Assembly (NCBI GenBank): GCA_043811795.1
Contig: JBDRMV010000134.1
Location: 1 to 11,933, forward strand
Length of the DNA: 11,933 nucleotides
DNA from: JBDRMV01 sp043811795
GTDB lineage: Bacteria; CG03
Direction: 5' to 3'
The notes under the pieces were generated by a model. The model saw nothing but the letters and a program-made list of their open reading frames with translations. It was not told the origin of the DNA and ran no database searches. The position numbers and the translations under genes were made by a program. Shown here one piece after another: positions 1-6,225 of this stretch (the first letter of the stretch is position 1; each line of letters opens with the position of its first letter).

Positions 1-92
1 CACTTCTATTTTGCGGGGTCAGTTCTATTTTTGTTATTTTTTCTATGCAAAAATAGAGCTGACCCCATTTCTTTGCAAAATAGAGGTGACCC
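1..92. repeat. Left copy of the GGGGTCAG/GGGTCAC palindromic repeat (truncated by window edge)
   Basis: The window opens inside the repeat, at CAC of a GGGTCAC core. GGGGTCAG follows at 15-22, then an AT-rich loop around 33-48, then the reverse complements CTGACCCC (59-66) and GTGACCC (86-92). The central hairpin 15-66 (52 bp) is, in reverse complement, the same as 8100-8152 apart from one extra A there, and the loop sequence is conserved as well. The two arms therefore carry the same alternating motif order and fold into one long hairpin. No transposase is encoded beside it. Its class is inferred: a non-autonomous palindromic element, perhaps REP/MITE-like. Confidence 0.85.
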
Positions 93-141
93 GATTTTCC
101 CTGTTTAATATATCAACTTGATTCATGTGCATATGCCTATT
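52..141 (+). repeat. Left arm of a 90 bp inverted repeat bracketing the window
   Basis: This stretch is the reverse complement of 11719-11815, apart from one substitution (in the YTCTAT part near 85) and a 7-nt insertion (11790-11796) in the right arm. Besides the palindromic motifs it includes about 45 bp of non-motif sequence (about 97-141), which contains the small palindromes ATCAACTTGAT and GCATATGC. That extra shared sequence shows that the two end copies are close relatives, not just members of a general family. The arm stops exactly where the -10 box of the first gene begins. Confidence 0.9.
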
Positions 142-146
142 ATTAT
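118..146 (+). promoter_or_regulatory. Sigma70-like promoter of the membrane-protein gene, partly inside the repeat
   Basis: TTGATT (118-123) and TATTAT (141-146) are separated by exactly 17 bp. The -35 box and the whole spacer lie in the inverted-repeat arm; the -10 box begins at its last base. With normal spacing, +1 would fall at about 153, which is the A of the ATG, so the transcript would be essentially leaderless. There is no Shine-Dalgarno sequence before the ATG, which agrees with this. Confidence 0.55.
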
Positions 147-152
147 ACTTAC

Positions 153-1619
153 ATGAAAGTGAAGTTTGATATCCGGGGCGTCGTCGCGCTATATCTTTTC
201 TCCGTTATTTTTGTGCTCAACCTGACGAAAATCTCCGACCCCGACTTCTTCTGGCATCTGAAAACGGGCGAAAAAATCTCGCAGGAGGGTTTCCTGCGCG
301 CGGATTCTTTCTCATGGTCTTTCCCCCTGAAGGAATGGCACAACCACGAATGGCTGTCACAGGTTGTTTTTCATCTGCTTTACAAACATTTCGGGGCGGG
401 CGGTTTAATACTCGTTAAAGCATTCCTTGTTACCCTCGCTTTCGGGTTACTGTTCCTGACAATTTTAAAAAAAACATCCTCCTTTGAAACTGCCGTCTTT
501 GTGACCGCCTTAAGCGGCTGGTTTTCCTCAATAACCTATTCCGTCCGGCCGCAGATTTTTTCGTTTTTCCTTCTCTCCGCCCTGATTTACCTGCTTTTTT
601 GTCAGGATAAAAAACAACGGCTCATACCCATTATTTTTCTTTTGTGGATAAACCTGCACGGGATGTTTATCGTCGGGCTGGGAGCGCTTTTTATTTTTGC
701 ATTGGAAGAAACGATAAAAACCGGAAAGTTCGGCGCTCTCGCAAAAATTTTCATTCTCTCCCTGCTTGCTTCCCTGATAAACCCTCACGGCGCGGGCGGC
801 ATTCTTCACCCTCTGAAATACCTCGCCGGCTCAACGCACATTCACCTCTCTTACATAATGGAATGGATGAGCCCCGACTTCCACGAACCGTACGGTCTGG
901 GTCTCTTTGCCTTTATCGCTATTTCCGTTTTTTCGTTTGCTTTTTCAAAAGAAAAACCATCCTTAAGAAATGCCCTGCTTTTTCTGCTCTTTCTTTTTCT
1001 CGCGCTTTACTCGGTAAGGAACGTTCCGCTTTTTCTCATCGTTGTTTCTCCATTTGTCGCGGTTCACCTTAAAAGCGCAGCGGCCTCTTTCCCGCGCCCG
1101 TCGCCGGGAAGTACAGGCCTCCTCAAAATCCGCCCCCTGGCAGATTCAAAACTGCTGAAACCTTTTAATTATTTTCTTGCATTAGCCGCCCTGCTCCTGA
1201 TTTTTATAACATTCCGGACAAATTTTTCGGACGGTTTTATGGACAAAACGGATTACCCTGCCAACGCGGTAAAAATCCTTAAAAAAACCGGTCATAAAAA
1301 AATCTTAAACCCCTACCGCTGGGGCGGCTACCTGATTTTTAACGGGCTCCCCGTCTTTATAGACGGGCGGGCGGATTTTTATCCGGGAAAGTTTCTTGAG
1401 GAGTTCTTTCTTTCAACCACGCTGGAAAAAGACCCCGGAAAATTTCTGAAAAAATACGACTTTGATTTAATCGTCTGGGAGAGAAACACGCCTCTTTCTT
1501 TTTATCTCGGAAGTTCCGAAAAATGGAAATGCATTTACTCCGATAAAATCTCTGAAATCTACAGGAAAAATGGGGTCAGAGTAAAAATGGGGTCAGTTCT
1601 ATTTTTTCCATTTAGGTAA
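153..1619 (+). CDS. Polytopic membrane protein, GT-C glycosyltransferase-like, with C-terminal FIDGRxDxY domain
   Basis: This 488-residue protein has about nine to ten hydrophobic segments: roughly residues 8-25, 83-105, 112-128, 134-150, 157-184, 195-210, 247-264, 272-288, 291-305 and 340-354. A soluble C-terminal part follows. The first extracytoplasmic loop carries DPDFFWHLKTGE (29-40) and later WHNHEWLSQ, an arrangement of acidic residues and W/H like that in GT-C lipid-linked sugar transferases. The C-terminal part holds WGGYLIFNGLPVFIDGRADF (390-409); I recall this kind of motif from a widespread family of uncharacterised membrane proteins. Substrate and activity are unknown. The gene has no visible ribosome-binding site, and its promoter places +1 at the ATG. 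The last ~17 residues are read through a palindromic repeat (from about 1566), so the natural C-terminus was probably replaced or extended by insertion. It converges on the pilin operon. Confidence 0.8.
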   Translation: MKVKFDIRGVVALYLFSVIFVLNLTKISDPDFFWHLKTGEKISQEGFLRADSFSWSFPLKEWHNHEWLSQVVFHLLYKHFGAGGLILVKAFLVTLAFGLLFLTILKKTSSFETAVFVTALSGWFSSITYSVRPQIFSFFLLSALIYLLFCQDKKQRLIPIIFLLWINLHGMFIVGLGALFIFALEETIKTGKFGALAKIFILSLLASLINPHGAGGILHPLKYLAGSTHIHLSYIMEWMSPDFHEPYGLGLFAFIAISVFSFAFSKEKPSLRNALLFLLFLFLALYSVRNVPLFLIVVSPFVAVHLKSAAASFPRPSPGSTGLLKIRPLADSKLLKPFNYFLALAALLLIFITFRTNFSDGFMDKTDYPANAVKILKKTGHKKILNPYRWGGYLIFNGLPVFIDGRADFYPGKFLEEFFLSTTLEKDPGKFLKKYDFDLIVWERNTPLSFYLGSSEKWKCIYSDKISEIYRKNGVRVKMGSVLFFPFR

Positions 1620-1646
1620 CTTATTAAAAAAATCAGAGCTGACCCC
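1572..1646. repeat. Palindromic repeat between convergent genes; possible bidirectional terminator
   Basis: GGGGTCAG occurs twice in direct orientation (1572-1579 and 1589-1596) and once inverted as CTGACCCC (1639-1646). Either forward copy can pair with the inverted one to give an ATGGGGTCAG stem. The stem is flanked by A/T tracts on both sides, so transcripts from either direction end in a hairpin followed by U-rich sequence. It lies between the stop codons of the converging genes (1619 and 1656) and partly inside the upstream coding sequence. The terminator role is inferred from position and shape. Confidence 0.7.
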
Positions 1647-1655
1647 ATTTTTTCT

Positions 1656-2111
1656 TTAGAAGTCAGGCGTATAAGGCGTGCCGGTCAGACGGCGGAAATT
1701 AGCGCAGAAGGCGGATTCTCTTAGCGTGATTTGCTCCGTCCGGAACGGCTGAAAAAAATTGTTGCTGAACTTCGGAACCTTTATTTTATAGCCAACCTCC
1801 ACCTCTGATATGGGATTGCCGAAGTAAGTTATTTTTGAAAGTTTTACCGTTATTTGACTGCTCTCCATTTTTGGTTTTCCATCTCCGAGGAACTTCCTTA
1901 TCTCGGACTTCACATACGTGTCGGCGACGAGGTCCGTTGACCTGAGAATCGCCCCGTGTTTCGCCGCCATAAGAAGGCGCTGCTGTATTATGAGCGTCTG
2001 GCCGAACCTGACAATGCCCGTAACAAAAAGAGGCAGTACAATCAGGCAGATAATCAACTCAACCATCGCCTGCCCGCTCTCGCTCCGGTTAAAAAATGAA
2101 TTTTTTTTCAT
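1656..2111 (-). CDS. TadE-like pilus assembly/pseudopilin protein
   Basis: This 151-residue protein has the TadE layout: a short basic leader, then SGQAMVELIICLIVLPLFVT from residue 12. The likely prepilin cleavage is after Gly13, with Glu18 at the +5 position, followed by a hydrophobic helix of about 20 residues. The rest (about 40-151) is a beta-rich periplasmic domain without cysteine pairs or catalytic motifs. TadE-family proteins are minor pilins of the Tad/Flp pilus, processed by the TadV peptidase. The ATG overlaps the stop of the upstream TadG-like gene by one base (TGATG), so translation is coupled. It is the last gene of the pilin operon and is followed directly by the palindromic repeat. 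Confidence 0.85.
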   Translation of the reverse strand: MKKNSFFNRSESGQAMVELIICLIVLPLFVTGIVRFGQTLIIQQRLLMAAKHGAILRSTDLVADTYVKSEIRKFLGDGKPKMESSQITVKLSKITYFGNPISEVEVGYKIKVPKFSNNFFQPFRTEQITLRESAFCANFRRLTGTPYTPDF

Positions 2112-2971
2112 CAGTGAAAATAAGCTGCTCCGACGGGAACAAGATAAGCGTTGAACTGCGCCGGATTCATCACTGATACGGGCTGGGGAATAAACATTTT
2201 TTCTTTTGAGCGGGGGAAACCGCCGTAATTCGCCCAGAAATTTCTTGTGCAGTCGTAAAAGACCCTTGCCGTGGCGTTGGCATACGTACTTTTTGAAGAC
2301 ATACTTCCGCCGAAAAGCGACTGTCCGAACGGCTTATAGGCATTCTTAGAAACCACATATCTTATTGTGTGGGTCGGCTGCGCCGTCTTCTCACCTGCTG
2401 CCCAATTTCTTCTGTAATACGCGGGGTCATAACTTTTAGGAAAGTTGCTGAAGTCGGGAATCGGAATAACAATTGTTCCTGAAGGTGTCGGAATTTTAAT
2501 ACATTTCTTCCAGTAATAGACCCTTATCTTACGTCCTGTTAATCTTAATGAAAAACCGCCGTAAGGAATCCACGTGTCAGCGCCGTTTAATTTTGCCACT
2601 TTATAACCCATTGCCGCCGCCTGGCCGGCGCCGGCTCTGACCCACGCCGTTGCAAGGGTCCTCATCGCCTCATAAGCGCCCTTCATACTTTTCATCATCA
2701 TCATTGACCTTCCCCATAAAATCGGCGGAAGAAAACCGCCGACACAGGGAACCTGCGGGATGCCGATTACGTTGTTTGCCTGCGCAACAGTATTAAGTGA
2801 CCTCGCCATTATTCTCGCGGAACTCAAAGCGGCGCAGTCGGCCGCATTCTGCATCTGGATTCTCCTGTAAAAAACGACTCCCGTGTTTATCGTCGTAAAA
2901 GCGAAAAGGCACATCACCAGAAGCGTCAGAGCGACCAGAACAATTGCCTGCCCTCTCTCGCTTTTTTTCAT
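2111..2971 (-). CDS. TadG-like Flp pilus-assembly protein (Tad N-terminal domain)
   Basis: This 286-residue protein begins with a short basic leader and the TadE/G type N-terminus ERGQAIVLVALTLLVMCLFA (5-24). It continues with the conserved stretch FYRRIQMQNAADCAALSSAR (34-53), the hallmark of the Tad/TadG N-terminal family. The remainder is a Gly-, Tyr- and Ser-rich exported region with no von Willebrand (MIDAS) motif that I can see, so it is shorter than full TadG proteins. A purine-rich ribosome-binding site (AGGGGGA) precedes the ATG. It probably anchors or caps the pilus at the envelope. The upstream gap of about 137 bp to the TadE gene contains a GTAG-bounded double hairpin, whereas all the other junctions in the operon are tight. 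Confidence 0.85.
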   Translation of the reverse strand: MKKSERGQAIVLVALTLLVMCLFAFTTINTGVVFYRRIQMQNAADCAALSSARIMARSLNTVAQANNVIGIPQVPCVGGFLPPILWGRSMMMMKSMKGAYEAMRTLATAWVRAGAGQAAAMGYKVAKLNGADTWIPYGGFSLRLTGRKIRVYYWKKCIKIPTPSGTIVIPIPDFSNFPKSYDPAYYRRNWAAGEKTAQPTHTIRYVVSKNAYKPFGQSLFGGSMSSKSTYANATARVFYDCTRNFWANYGGFPRSKEKMFIPQPVSVMNPAQFNAYLVPVGAAYFH

Positions 2972-3000
2972 CTGTAAATCCCCCTATTACTGCTGATCGA

Positions 3001-3048
3001 TGTAGCATGAAAGCTTGCTTTCATATGCGAGCAAGCTCGCACGCTACA
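3001..3048. repeat. BIME/REP-like double hairpin with GTAG...CTAC ends
   Basis: The outer arms TGTAGC (3001-3006) and GCTACA (3043-3048) enclose two perfect hairpins: ATGAAAGC/GCTTTCAT (3007-3024, TT loop) and GCGAGC/GCTCGC (3027-3040, AA loop). A GTAG tetranucleotide 5' of a hairpin, facing an inverted partner, is the known layout of REP sequences in BIMEs, which RAYT transposases recognise. It sits in the only long gap of the pilin operon and could form a three-way junction in DNA or in the mRNA, where it might affect stability or expression of the downstream genes. Confidence 0.75.
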
Positions 3049-3108
3049 AAACTTAAATATCCATGACATTTTCATTTTCCTTTATCCGTCGGAGAGCCGT
3101 TCCCTTTT

Positions 3109-3561
3109 TCATCTTACTCCCTCAGGGAGTTCGTGAACCATCGCCCTCGCCGAGGCGGAAAGAGGAATGACGGGCACCTTCATAAACATCGGCTTGAAAA
3201 AATAGTTCACGGTGCACTCCACAATTCTTATATCCCTGTTGCCTCTGATTGACCCGGGAATGCCCCTCGGTGTTCTTGAATTTATTGTGGAACGCCGCGT
3301 CGTAACGCCTCCGAAATAACCGTAACCCGTCAGGCCTATTGTCCTGCCGATAACGTAACCCGCCGCAACGTTCGCCGACTTCCCGACGGAAGCGGCTCTC
3401 GCCGCGGAATTTGCCGCATCGTTCAGCGCGAACATTGATTCGGCAATCATCGCAATCTGCATAATCCCGAAAATCAGCGTGAGAAGAATCGGAAAAACCA
3501 TAATGACCTCAACGAACGCCTGACCTTTTTCCGAGCGCCCAATCACCTTTTGCTTTCTCAC
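3109..3561 (-). CDS. TadE-like pseudopilin
   Basis: I place the start at the GTG at 3561, which overlaps the stop of the upstream pilin (GTGA). The frame stays open further upstream, but that part only shadows the other pilin frames. The resulting 150-residue protein starts MRKQKVIGRSEKGQAFVEV, with probable prepilin cleavage after Gly13 and Glu18 at +5. A hydrophobic helix follows (19-38), then ALNDAANSAARAASVGKS, a TadE-family signature region. The C-terminal half is a beta-rich periplasmic domain. It is probably a minor pilin of the Tad system, translationally coupled to its neighbours. No strong ribosome-binding site is seen, in line with coupling. Confidence 0.85.
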   Translation of the reverse strand: MRKQKVIGRSEKGQAFVEVIMVFPILLTLIFGIMQIAMIAESMFALNDAANSAARAASVGKSANVAAGYVIGRTIGLTGYGYFGGVTTRRSTINSRTPRGIPGSIRGNRDIRIVECTVNYFFKPMFMKVPVIPLSASARAMVHELPEGVR

Positions 3562-3788
3562 GGGTGCATCCCGATAATGCCTGTTCTGGCTCCCGCCACT
3601 TTGTTGAAATGGACTCTCATCGCCGACTGGTACATCTTGAATGTCCCTGCGGCTACCAGCGCGCAGAGGAAAAGGGCAATCACGTATTCCACCATCGCCT
3701 GCCCCGAGCACCGCCGCGCCTGACAGGGAAAAGATGCCGGATGAGAAACGCCGGATGTGAAATTTCCAATTTGCAGTTTTTTGAACAA
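3558..3788 (-). CDS. Flp-type pilin-like protein with long leader
   Basis: The protein has 76 residues from a TTG start at 3788, five bases after the preceding pilin stop, with GAGGT just upstream. The core CSGQAMVEYVIALFLCALVA (27-46) is of Flp/TadE type: predicted cleavage after Gly29, Glu34-Tyr35 at +5/+6, then a hydrophobic helix. The leader of ~29 residues is much longer than the 9-18 residues of the other pilins here and contains two cysteines and two prolines, which is odd. The mature part would be about 47 residues. Its stop overlaps the GTG of the TadE-like gene, so it belongs to the coupled operon. A shorter, unrecognised start is possible. Confidence 0.7.
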   Translation of the reverse strand: MFKKLQIGNFTSGVSHPASFPCQARRCSGQAMVEYVIALFLCALVAAGTFKMYQSAMRVHFNKVAGARTGIIGMHP

Positions 3789-3790
3789 AT

Positions 3791-3979
3791 TTACCTCGCG
3801 AGGCCTCTGAGCGTTTCCGAACCGACACTGTAACCCTTTTTTATCTTGCCGCCGTACATCCTGATTCCGAAAACACAGACAAGGGCTATAAGAAAAACAA
3901 GCAGAATATATTCGGTCATTCCCTGACCGTCTTCACAACCGAACAAACCCAGCCCTTTTGATTTCCAAAGGGCAGACAT
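3791..3979 (-). CDS. flp: Flp-type pilin
   Basis: A 62-residue pilin with an 18-residue leader, then the canonical processing region EDGQGMTEYILLVFLIALVC (16-35). Predicted cleavage is after Gly18, with Glu23-Tyr24 at +5/+6, and a hydrophobic helix follows. The mature peptide of ~44 residues ends in a basic tail, as is usual for Flp. The leader is longer than in the sister pilins and includes KGLGLFGCEDG, with an extra Gly-rich part and a cysteine. Only a weak AAGG element precedes the ATG. It is one of at least five tandem paralogues. Confidence 0.85.
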   Translation of the reverse strand: MSALWKSKGLGLFGCEDGQGMTEYILLVFLIALVCVFGIRMYGGKIKKGYSVGSETLRGLAR

Positions 3980-3993
3980 TTAAAGTGCCTTAA

Positions 3994-4155
3994 TTACCTT
4001 GCGGCGTTCCTTACTTTTCGCGCGCCCGAATCGAACGCATTTTTCACCGTGTCACCGAACGTCTTAACCATTGCGTAGGCAAGAAGCGCAATGAGAAAAA
4101 CGAGAAGAATGTACTCCGTCATCCCCTGACCTTTTTCATCTTTCAAAAAACTCAT
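3994..4155 (-). CDS. flp: Flp-type pilin
   Basis: A 53-residue pilin beginning MSFLKDEKGQGMTEYILLVF. The 9-residue leader ends at Gly9, with Glu14-Tyr15 at +5/+6, followed by a hydrophobic helix to about residue 30 and an amphipathic basic tail (KTFGDTVKNAFDSGARKVRN). It has the best ribosome-binding site of the cluster (AGGAGGT, seven bases before the ATG) and lies in a slightly longer intergenic gap. It may therefore be the most highly translated copy and the major pilin; that ranking is inference. TadV would process it at the inner membrane. Confidence 0.85.
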   Translation of the reverse strand: MSFLKDEKGQGMTEYILLVFLIALLAYAMVKTFGDTVKNAFDSGARKVRNAAR

Positions 4156-4212
4156 ATTCTACCTCCTGTAAATTATGCATCCCAAATTTCGTTCCTTCAT
4201 TTTGCAATTTCT

Positions 4213-4380
4213 TCAGTCGCCCCATGCGGACTCAACCTTGTTTCCCGCCCCGATAAACCTTCCGGAAACCGTTTTTCCGAATTCCTGTACGGTAACATAA
4301 GCAATAAGCGCAATGAGGAAAACGATAAGAATGTATTCCGTCATCCCCGCCGCTTTTTCTTCCCTTATGAATGCCCTCAT
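4213..4380 (-). CDS. flp: Flp-type pilin with Ala at the cleavage position
   Basis: A 55-residue pilin beginning MRAFIREEKAAGMTEYILIV. Aligned on Glu15-Tyr16, the residue before the scissile bond is Ala10, not the Gly found in every other pilin here; Ala is tolerated in some prepilins but is uncommon. The hydrophobic helix runs to about residue 30, and the tail ends NKVESAWGD. The ATG overlaps the stop of the upstream pilin as ATGA, and GGAGG lies eight bases before it. The next pilin starts 57 bases downstream. Confidence 0.85.
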   Translation of the reverse strand: MRAFIREEKAAGMTEYILIVFLIALIAYVTVQEFGKTVSGRFIGAGNKVESAWGD

Positions 4381-4550
4381 TTAATCGTTCCTCCGAAACC
4401 GCCGAGTTTCCTCGCCGCCTGGACAAGCGCGAGATCAAGGGCCAGGCCGAAAGTTCTCAAAACCTGCGCGCAGGCGAGAACAATCAGAAAAATCACCAGA
4501 ATATATTCCGTCATTGCCTGCCCGCTCTCACCGAACGCAAATTTTACCAC
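4377..4550 (-). CDS. flp: Flp-type pilin
   Basis: A 57-residue protein from a GTG at 4550, overlapping the end of the first pilin gene. Leader MVKFAFGESG, then QAMTEYILVIFLIVLACAQV; predicted cleavage is after Gly10, with Glu15-Tyr16 at +5/+6. The helix contains a Cys. The tail (about 31-57) is less charged than in the other Flp copies and ends KLGGFGGTIK. AGGA seven bases upstream supports the GTG. Its stop overlaps the next ATG (ATGA), so both junctions are coupled. It is a clear but divergent paralogue. Confidence 0.75.
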   Translation of the reverse strand: MVKFAFGESGQAMTEYILVIFLIVLACAQVLRTFGLALDLALVQAARKLGGFGGTIK

Positions 4551-4702
4551 TGTCTTATCCTGTTCATCGCGTCGAGGTACGCCTTGTTCACATACAGGTT
4601 AAAAATCTTTAAAAAGGTAATCACGCAAAGCAGGCAAAAAATCATAAGCACGTACTCTGTTTCGCCCTGCCCTTTCTCATCGCTTGGAAATTTATATTTC
4701 AA
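4544..4702 (-). CDS. First Flp-like pilin of the operon, TTG start
   Basis: A 52-residue protein if read from TTG at 4702: MKYKFPSDEKGQGETEYVLM, then a helix rich in F, L and C and the tail NLYVNKAYLDAMNRIRQW. Predicted cleavage is after Gly11, with Glu16-Tyr17 at +5/+6. The pre-EY residues are GET in place of the GMT of the other copies, which places an acidic residue at +3. There is no in-frame ATG before the helix. The promoter at 4711-4739 puts +1 at about 4704, only two bases before the TTG, so a leaderless start is implied. The reading frame and motif are convincing; the exact start is less sure. Confidence 0.65.
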   Translation of the reverse strand: MKYKFPSDEKGQGETEYVLMIFCLLCVITFLKIFNLYVNKAYLDAMNRIRQW

Positions 4703-4710
4703 ACCATTAT

Positions 4711-4739
4711 ATTATATGCCGGTTTACATATAGTGTCAA
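4711..4739 (-). promoter_or_regulatory. Perfect-consensus sigma70 promoter of the pilin operon
   Basis: On the minus strand, TTGACA (4739-4734) and TATAAT (4716-4711) are separated by exactly 17 bp, which is the full consensus. +1 would lie near 4704, immediately upstream of the first pilin reading frame. It is the only strong promoter between malQ and the pilins, so the nine pilus genes probably form one transcript. No operator-like repeat is obvious beside it. Confidence 0.8.
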
Positions 4740-4767
4740 GCACTGTTCCCCCGTTTTCGCCGGATAA

Positions 4768-6225
4768 TCAATCCCGTTTACAAATTCTTGTCAGAAGACG
4801 GAGTTTTTTTGTCATATCTTCCGTAAGAGCGTCAAAATCAAACCGCCAGCGCCAGTTTCTCCCTGTTGTTCCCGGAAAATTAAATCTCGCGCCGCTGCCC
4901 AGACCTAAAACATCCTGAAGGGGGAAAACAGAAAAAACCGCCTTTGACGCCATTGCGCTTTGAATCATCCGCCAGTTCAATTCTTTGACGCCTCCGAAAA
5001 ACCCGATGACCCTTCCCCTTTCCTTTTCGGAACAGCGCCTCAACCAGCCGGCGACCGGATCGTTATCGTGTGAACCCGTATAGACGACGCAGTTTTTGCC
5101 GTAATTCTGCGGAAGGAACTCTTTCCGGGCTTTCCCCGAAAAAGCGAATTGAAAAATTTTCATCCCGGGAAATCCGAAAAACTCGCGCATCTTCCGAACC
5201 TCGGACGTTATGCGCCCGAGATCCTCCGCAATTATGGGAAGAACGCCGAGATGTTTCTTCAACGCCTTGAACAATTCATAACCGGGCGACCTGACCCATT
5301 TCCCTTTCAAAGCCGTCTTTGCGCGCGCCGGCACCCGCCAGCAAGCGGTAAAACCCCTGAAGTGGTCAATCCTGATTACGTCATAAATCTCAAACGCAGA
5401 TTGAAACCTCTGCCGCCACCAACCGTAATGATTCGCCCTCATTGCAGACCAGTTGTAAACCGGATTGCCCCACAACTGCCCCGTCCTGCTGAAGTAGTCC
5501 GGCGGCACCCCCGAAACAAACAACGGATTTCCTCTCCTGTTCAGCAAAAAGAGTTCCCTGTGCGCCCACACGTCGGCGCTGTCCAGAGAAACAAACATCG
5601 GGACGTCGCCTATGATTTTTATCCCTTTTTTATTCGCGTATTTTTTCAACTCATACCATTGCTTGAAAAAGAGCCATTGAATAAATTTTTTTTCTTCGAT
5701 TTCTTCCGAAAATTTTTTCCTGAAATCATACAAATGCTTCTCTTCCCTTTTTGCGAAAGATGCAGGCCAACTGTTCCACAAATATCCGAATTTATCCCTT
5801 AAAACCAGAAAATCGCAGTAATCGTCAAGCCAGTATCCGTTCTTCCGGCAGAAAAGTTCAAACGCCCGGCTGCCCCTGAAATTTCCGAACGCCCGTTTCA
5901 ACGTTTCTGCTTTGAATTTTCCGGCTTTTCTGAAATCAACCCTTTCTGAAGAAAATTCCGGCGCGGGAATTTTTTTCGGAAGAAAACCGTCTTTGATAAG
6001 TTCTACGGGACTGATGAGAAGAGGATTTCCCGCAAAAGCGGAAATGCAGTCGTAGGGAGAGCCGGCCGGGGTGTGCTGAAGAGGGAGCATCTGCCAGAGT
6101 TTCTGCCCGGATGAGGACAAAAAGTCCACAAATTTACGGGCGGCGGGACCGAAATCGCCAATGCCGTATTTTGAAGGAAGAGAAGTCGGGTGCAGCAGAA
6201 TCCCGCTTGCTCTTTCAAGTTTCAC
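4768..6225 (-). CDS. malQ: 4-alpha-glucanotransferase (amylomaltase, GH77)
   Basis: A 485-residue enzyme of typical bacterial GH77 length. It transfers alpha-1,4-glucan segments between maltooligosaccharides, glycogen breakdown products and glucose in the cytoplasm. The N-terminus KLERASGILLHPTSLPSKYG and HTPAGSPY are family signatures. The three catalytic acids are present: Asp287 in RIDHFRGF (nucleophile), Glu334 in IIAEDLG (acid/base) and Asp387 in TGSHDND. Family members usually have a WEVPAGE-like stretch after RIDHFRG; here it reads CWRVPARAKTALKGKW, losing the Glu and gaining basic residues, which could alter acceptor binding. I choose the GTG at 6225 (MKLERAS), which overlaps the PiT stop as GTGA; an ATG ten codons earlier would add residues not typical of the family. 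It is the last gene of the DUF47-PiT-malQ operon. Confidence 0.95.
   Translation of the reverse strand: MKLERASGILLHPTSLPSKYGIGDFGPAARKFVDFLSSSGQKLWQMLPLQHTPAGSPYDCISAFAGNPLLISPVELIKDGFLPKKIPAPEFSSERVDFRKAGKFKAETLKRAFGNFRGSRAFELFCRKNGYWLDDYCDFLVLRDKFGYLWNSWPASFAKREEKHLYDFRKKFSEEIEEKKFIQWLFFKQWYELKKYANKKGIKIIGDVPMFVSLDSADVWAHRELFLLNRRGNPLFVSGVPPDYFSRTGQLWGNPVYNWSAMRANHYGWWRQRFQSAFEIYDVIRIDHFRGFTACWRVPARAKTALKGKWVRSPGYELFKALKKHLGVLPIIAEDLGRITSEVRKMREFFGFPGMKIFQFAFSGKARKEFLPQNYGKNCVVYTGSHDNDPVAGWLRRCSEKERGRVIGFFGGVKELNWRMIQSAMASKAVFSVFPLQDVLGLGSGARFNFPGTTGRNWRWRFDFDALTEDMTKKLRLLTRICKRD

Noticed and set aside
3562..3828. N-terminal extension of the TadE-like protein up to 3828
   Set aside because: The frame is open, but it overlaps two pilin genes with convincing motifs and gives Arg/Ser-rich sequence without family features. 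The GTG at 3561 fits the GTGA coupling and the expected TadE leader.
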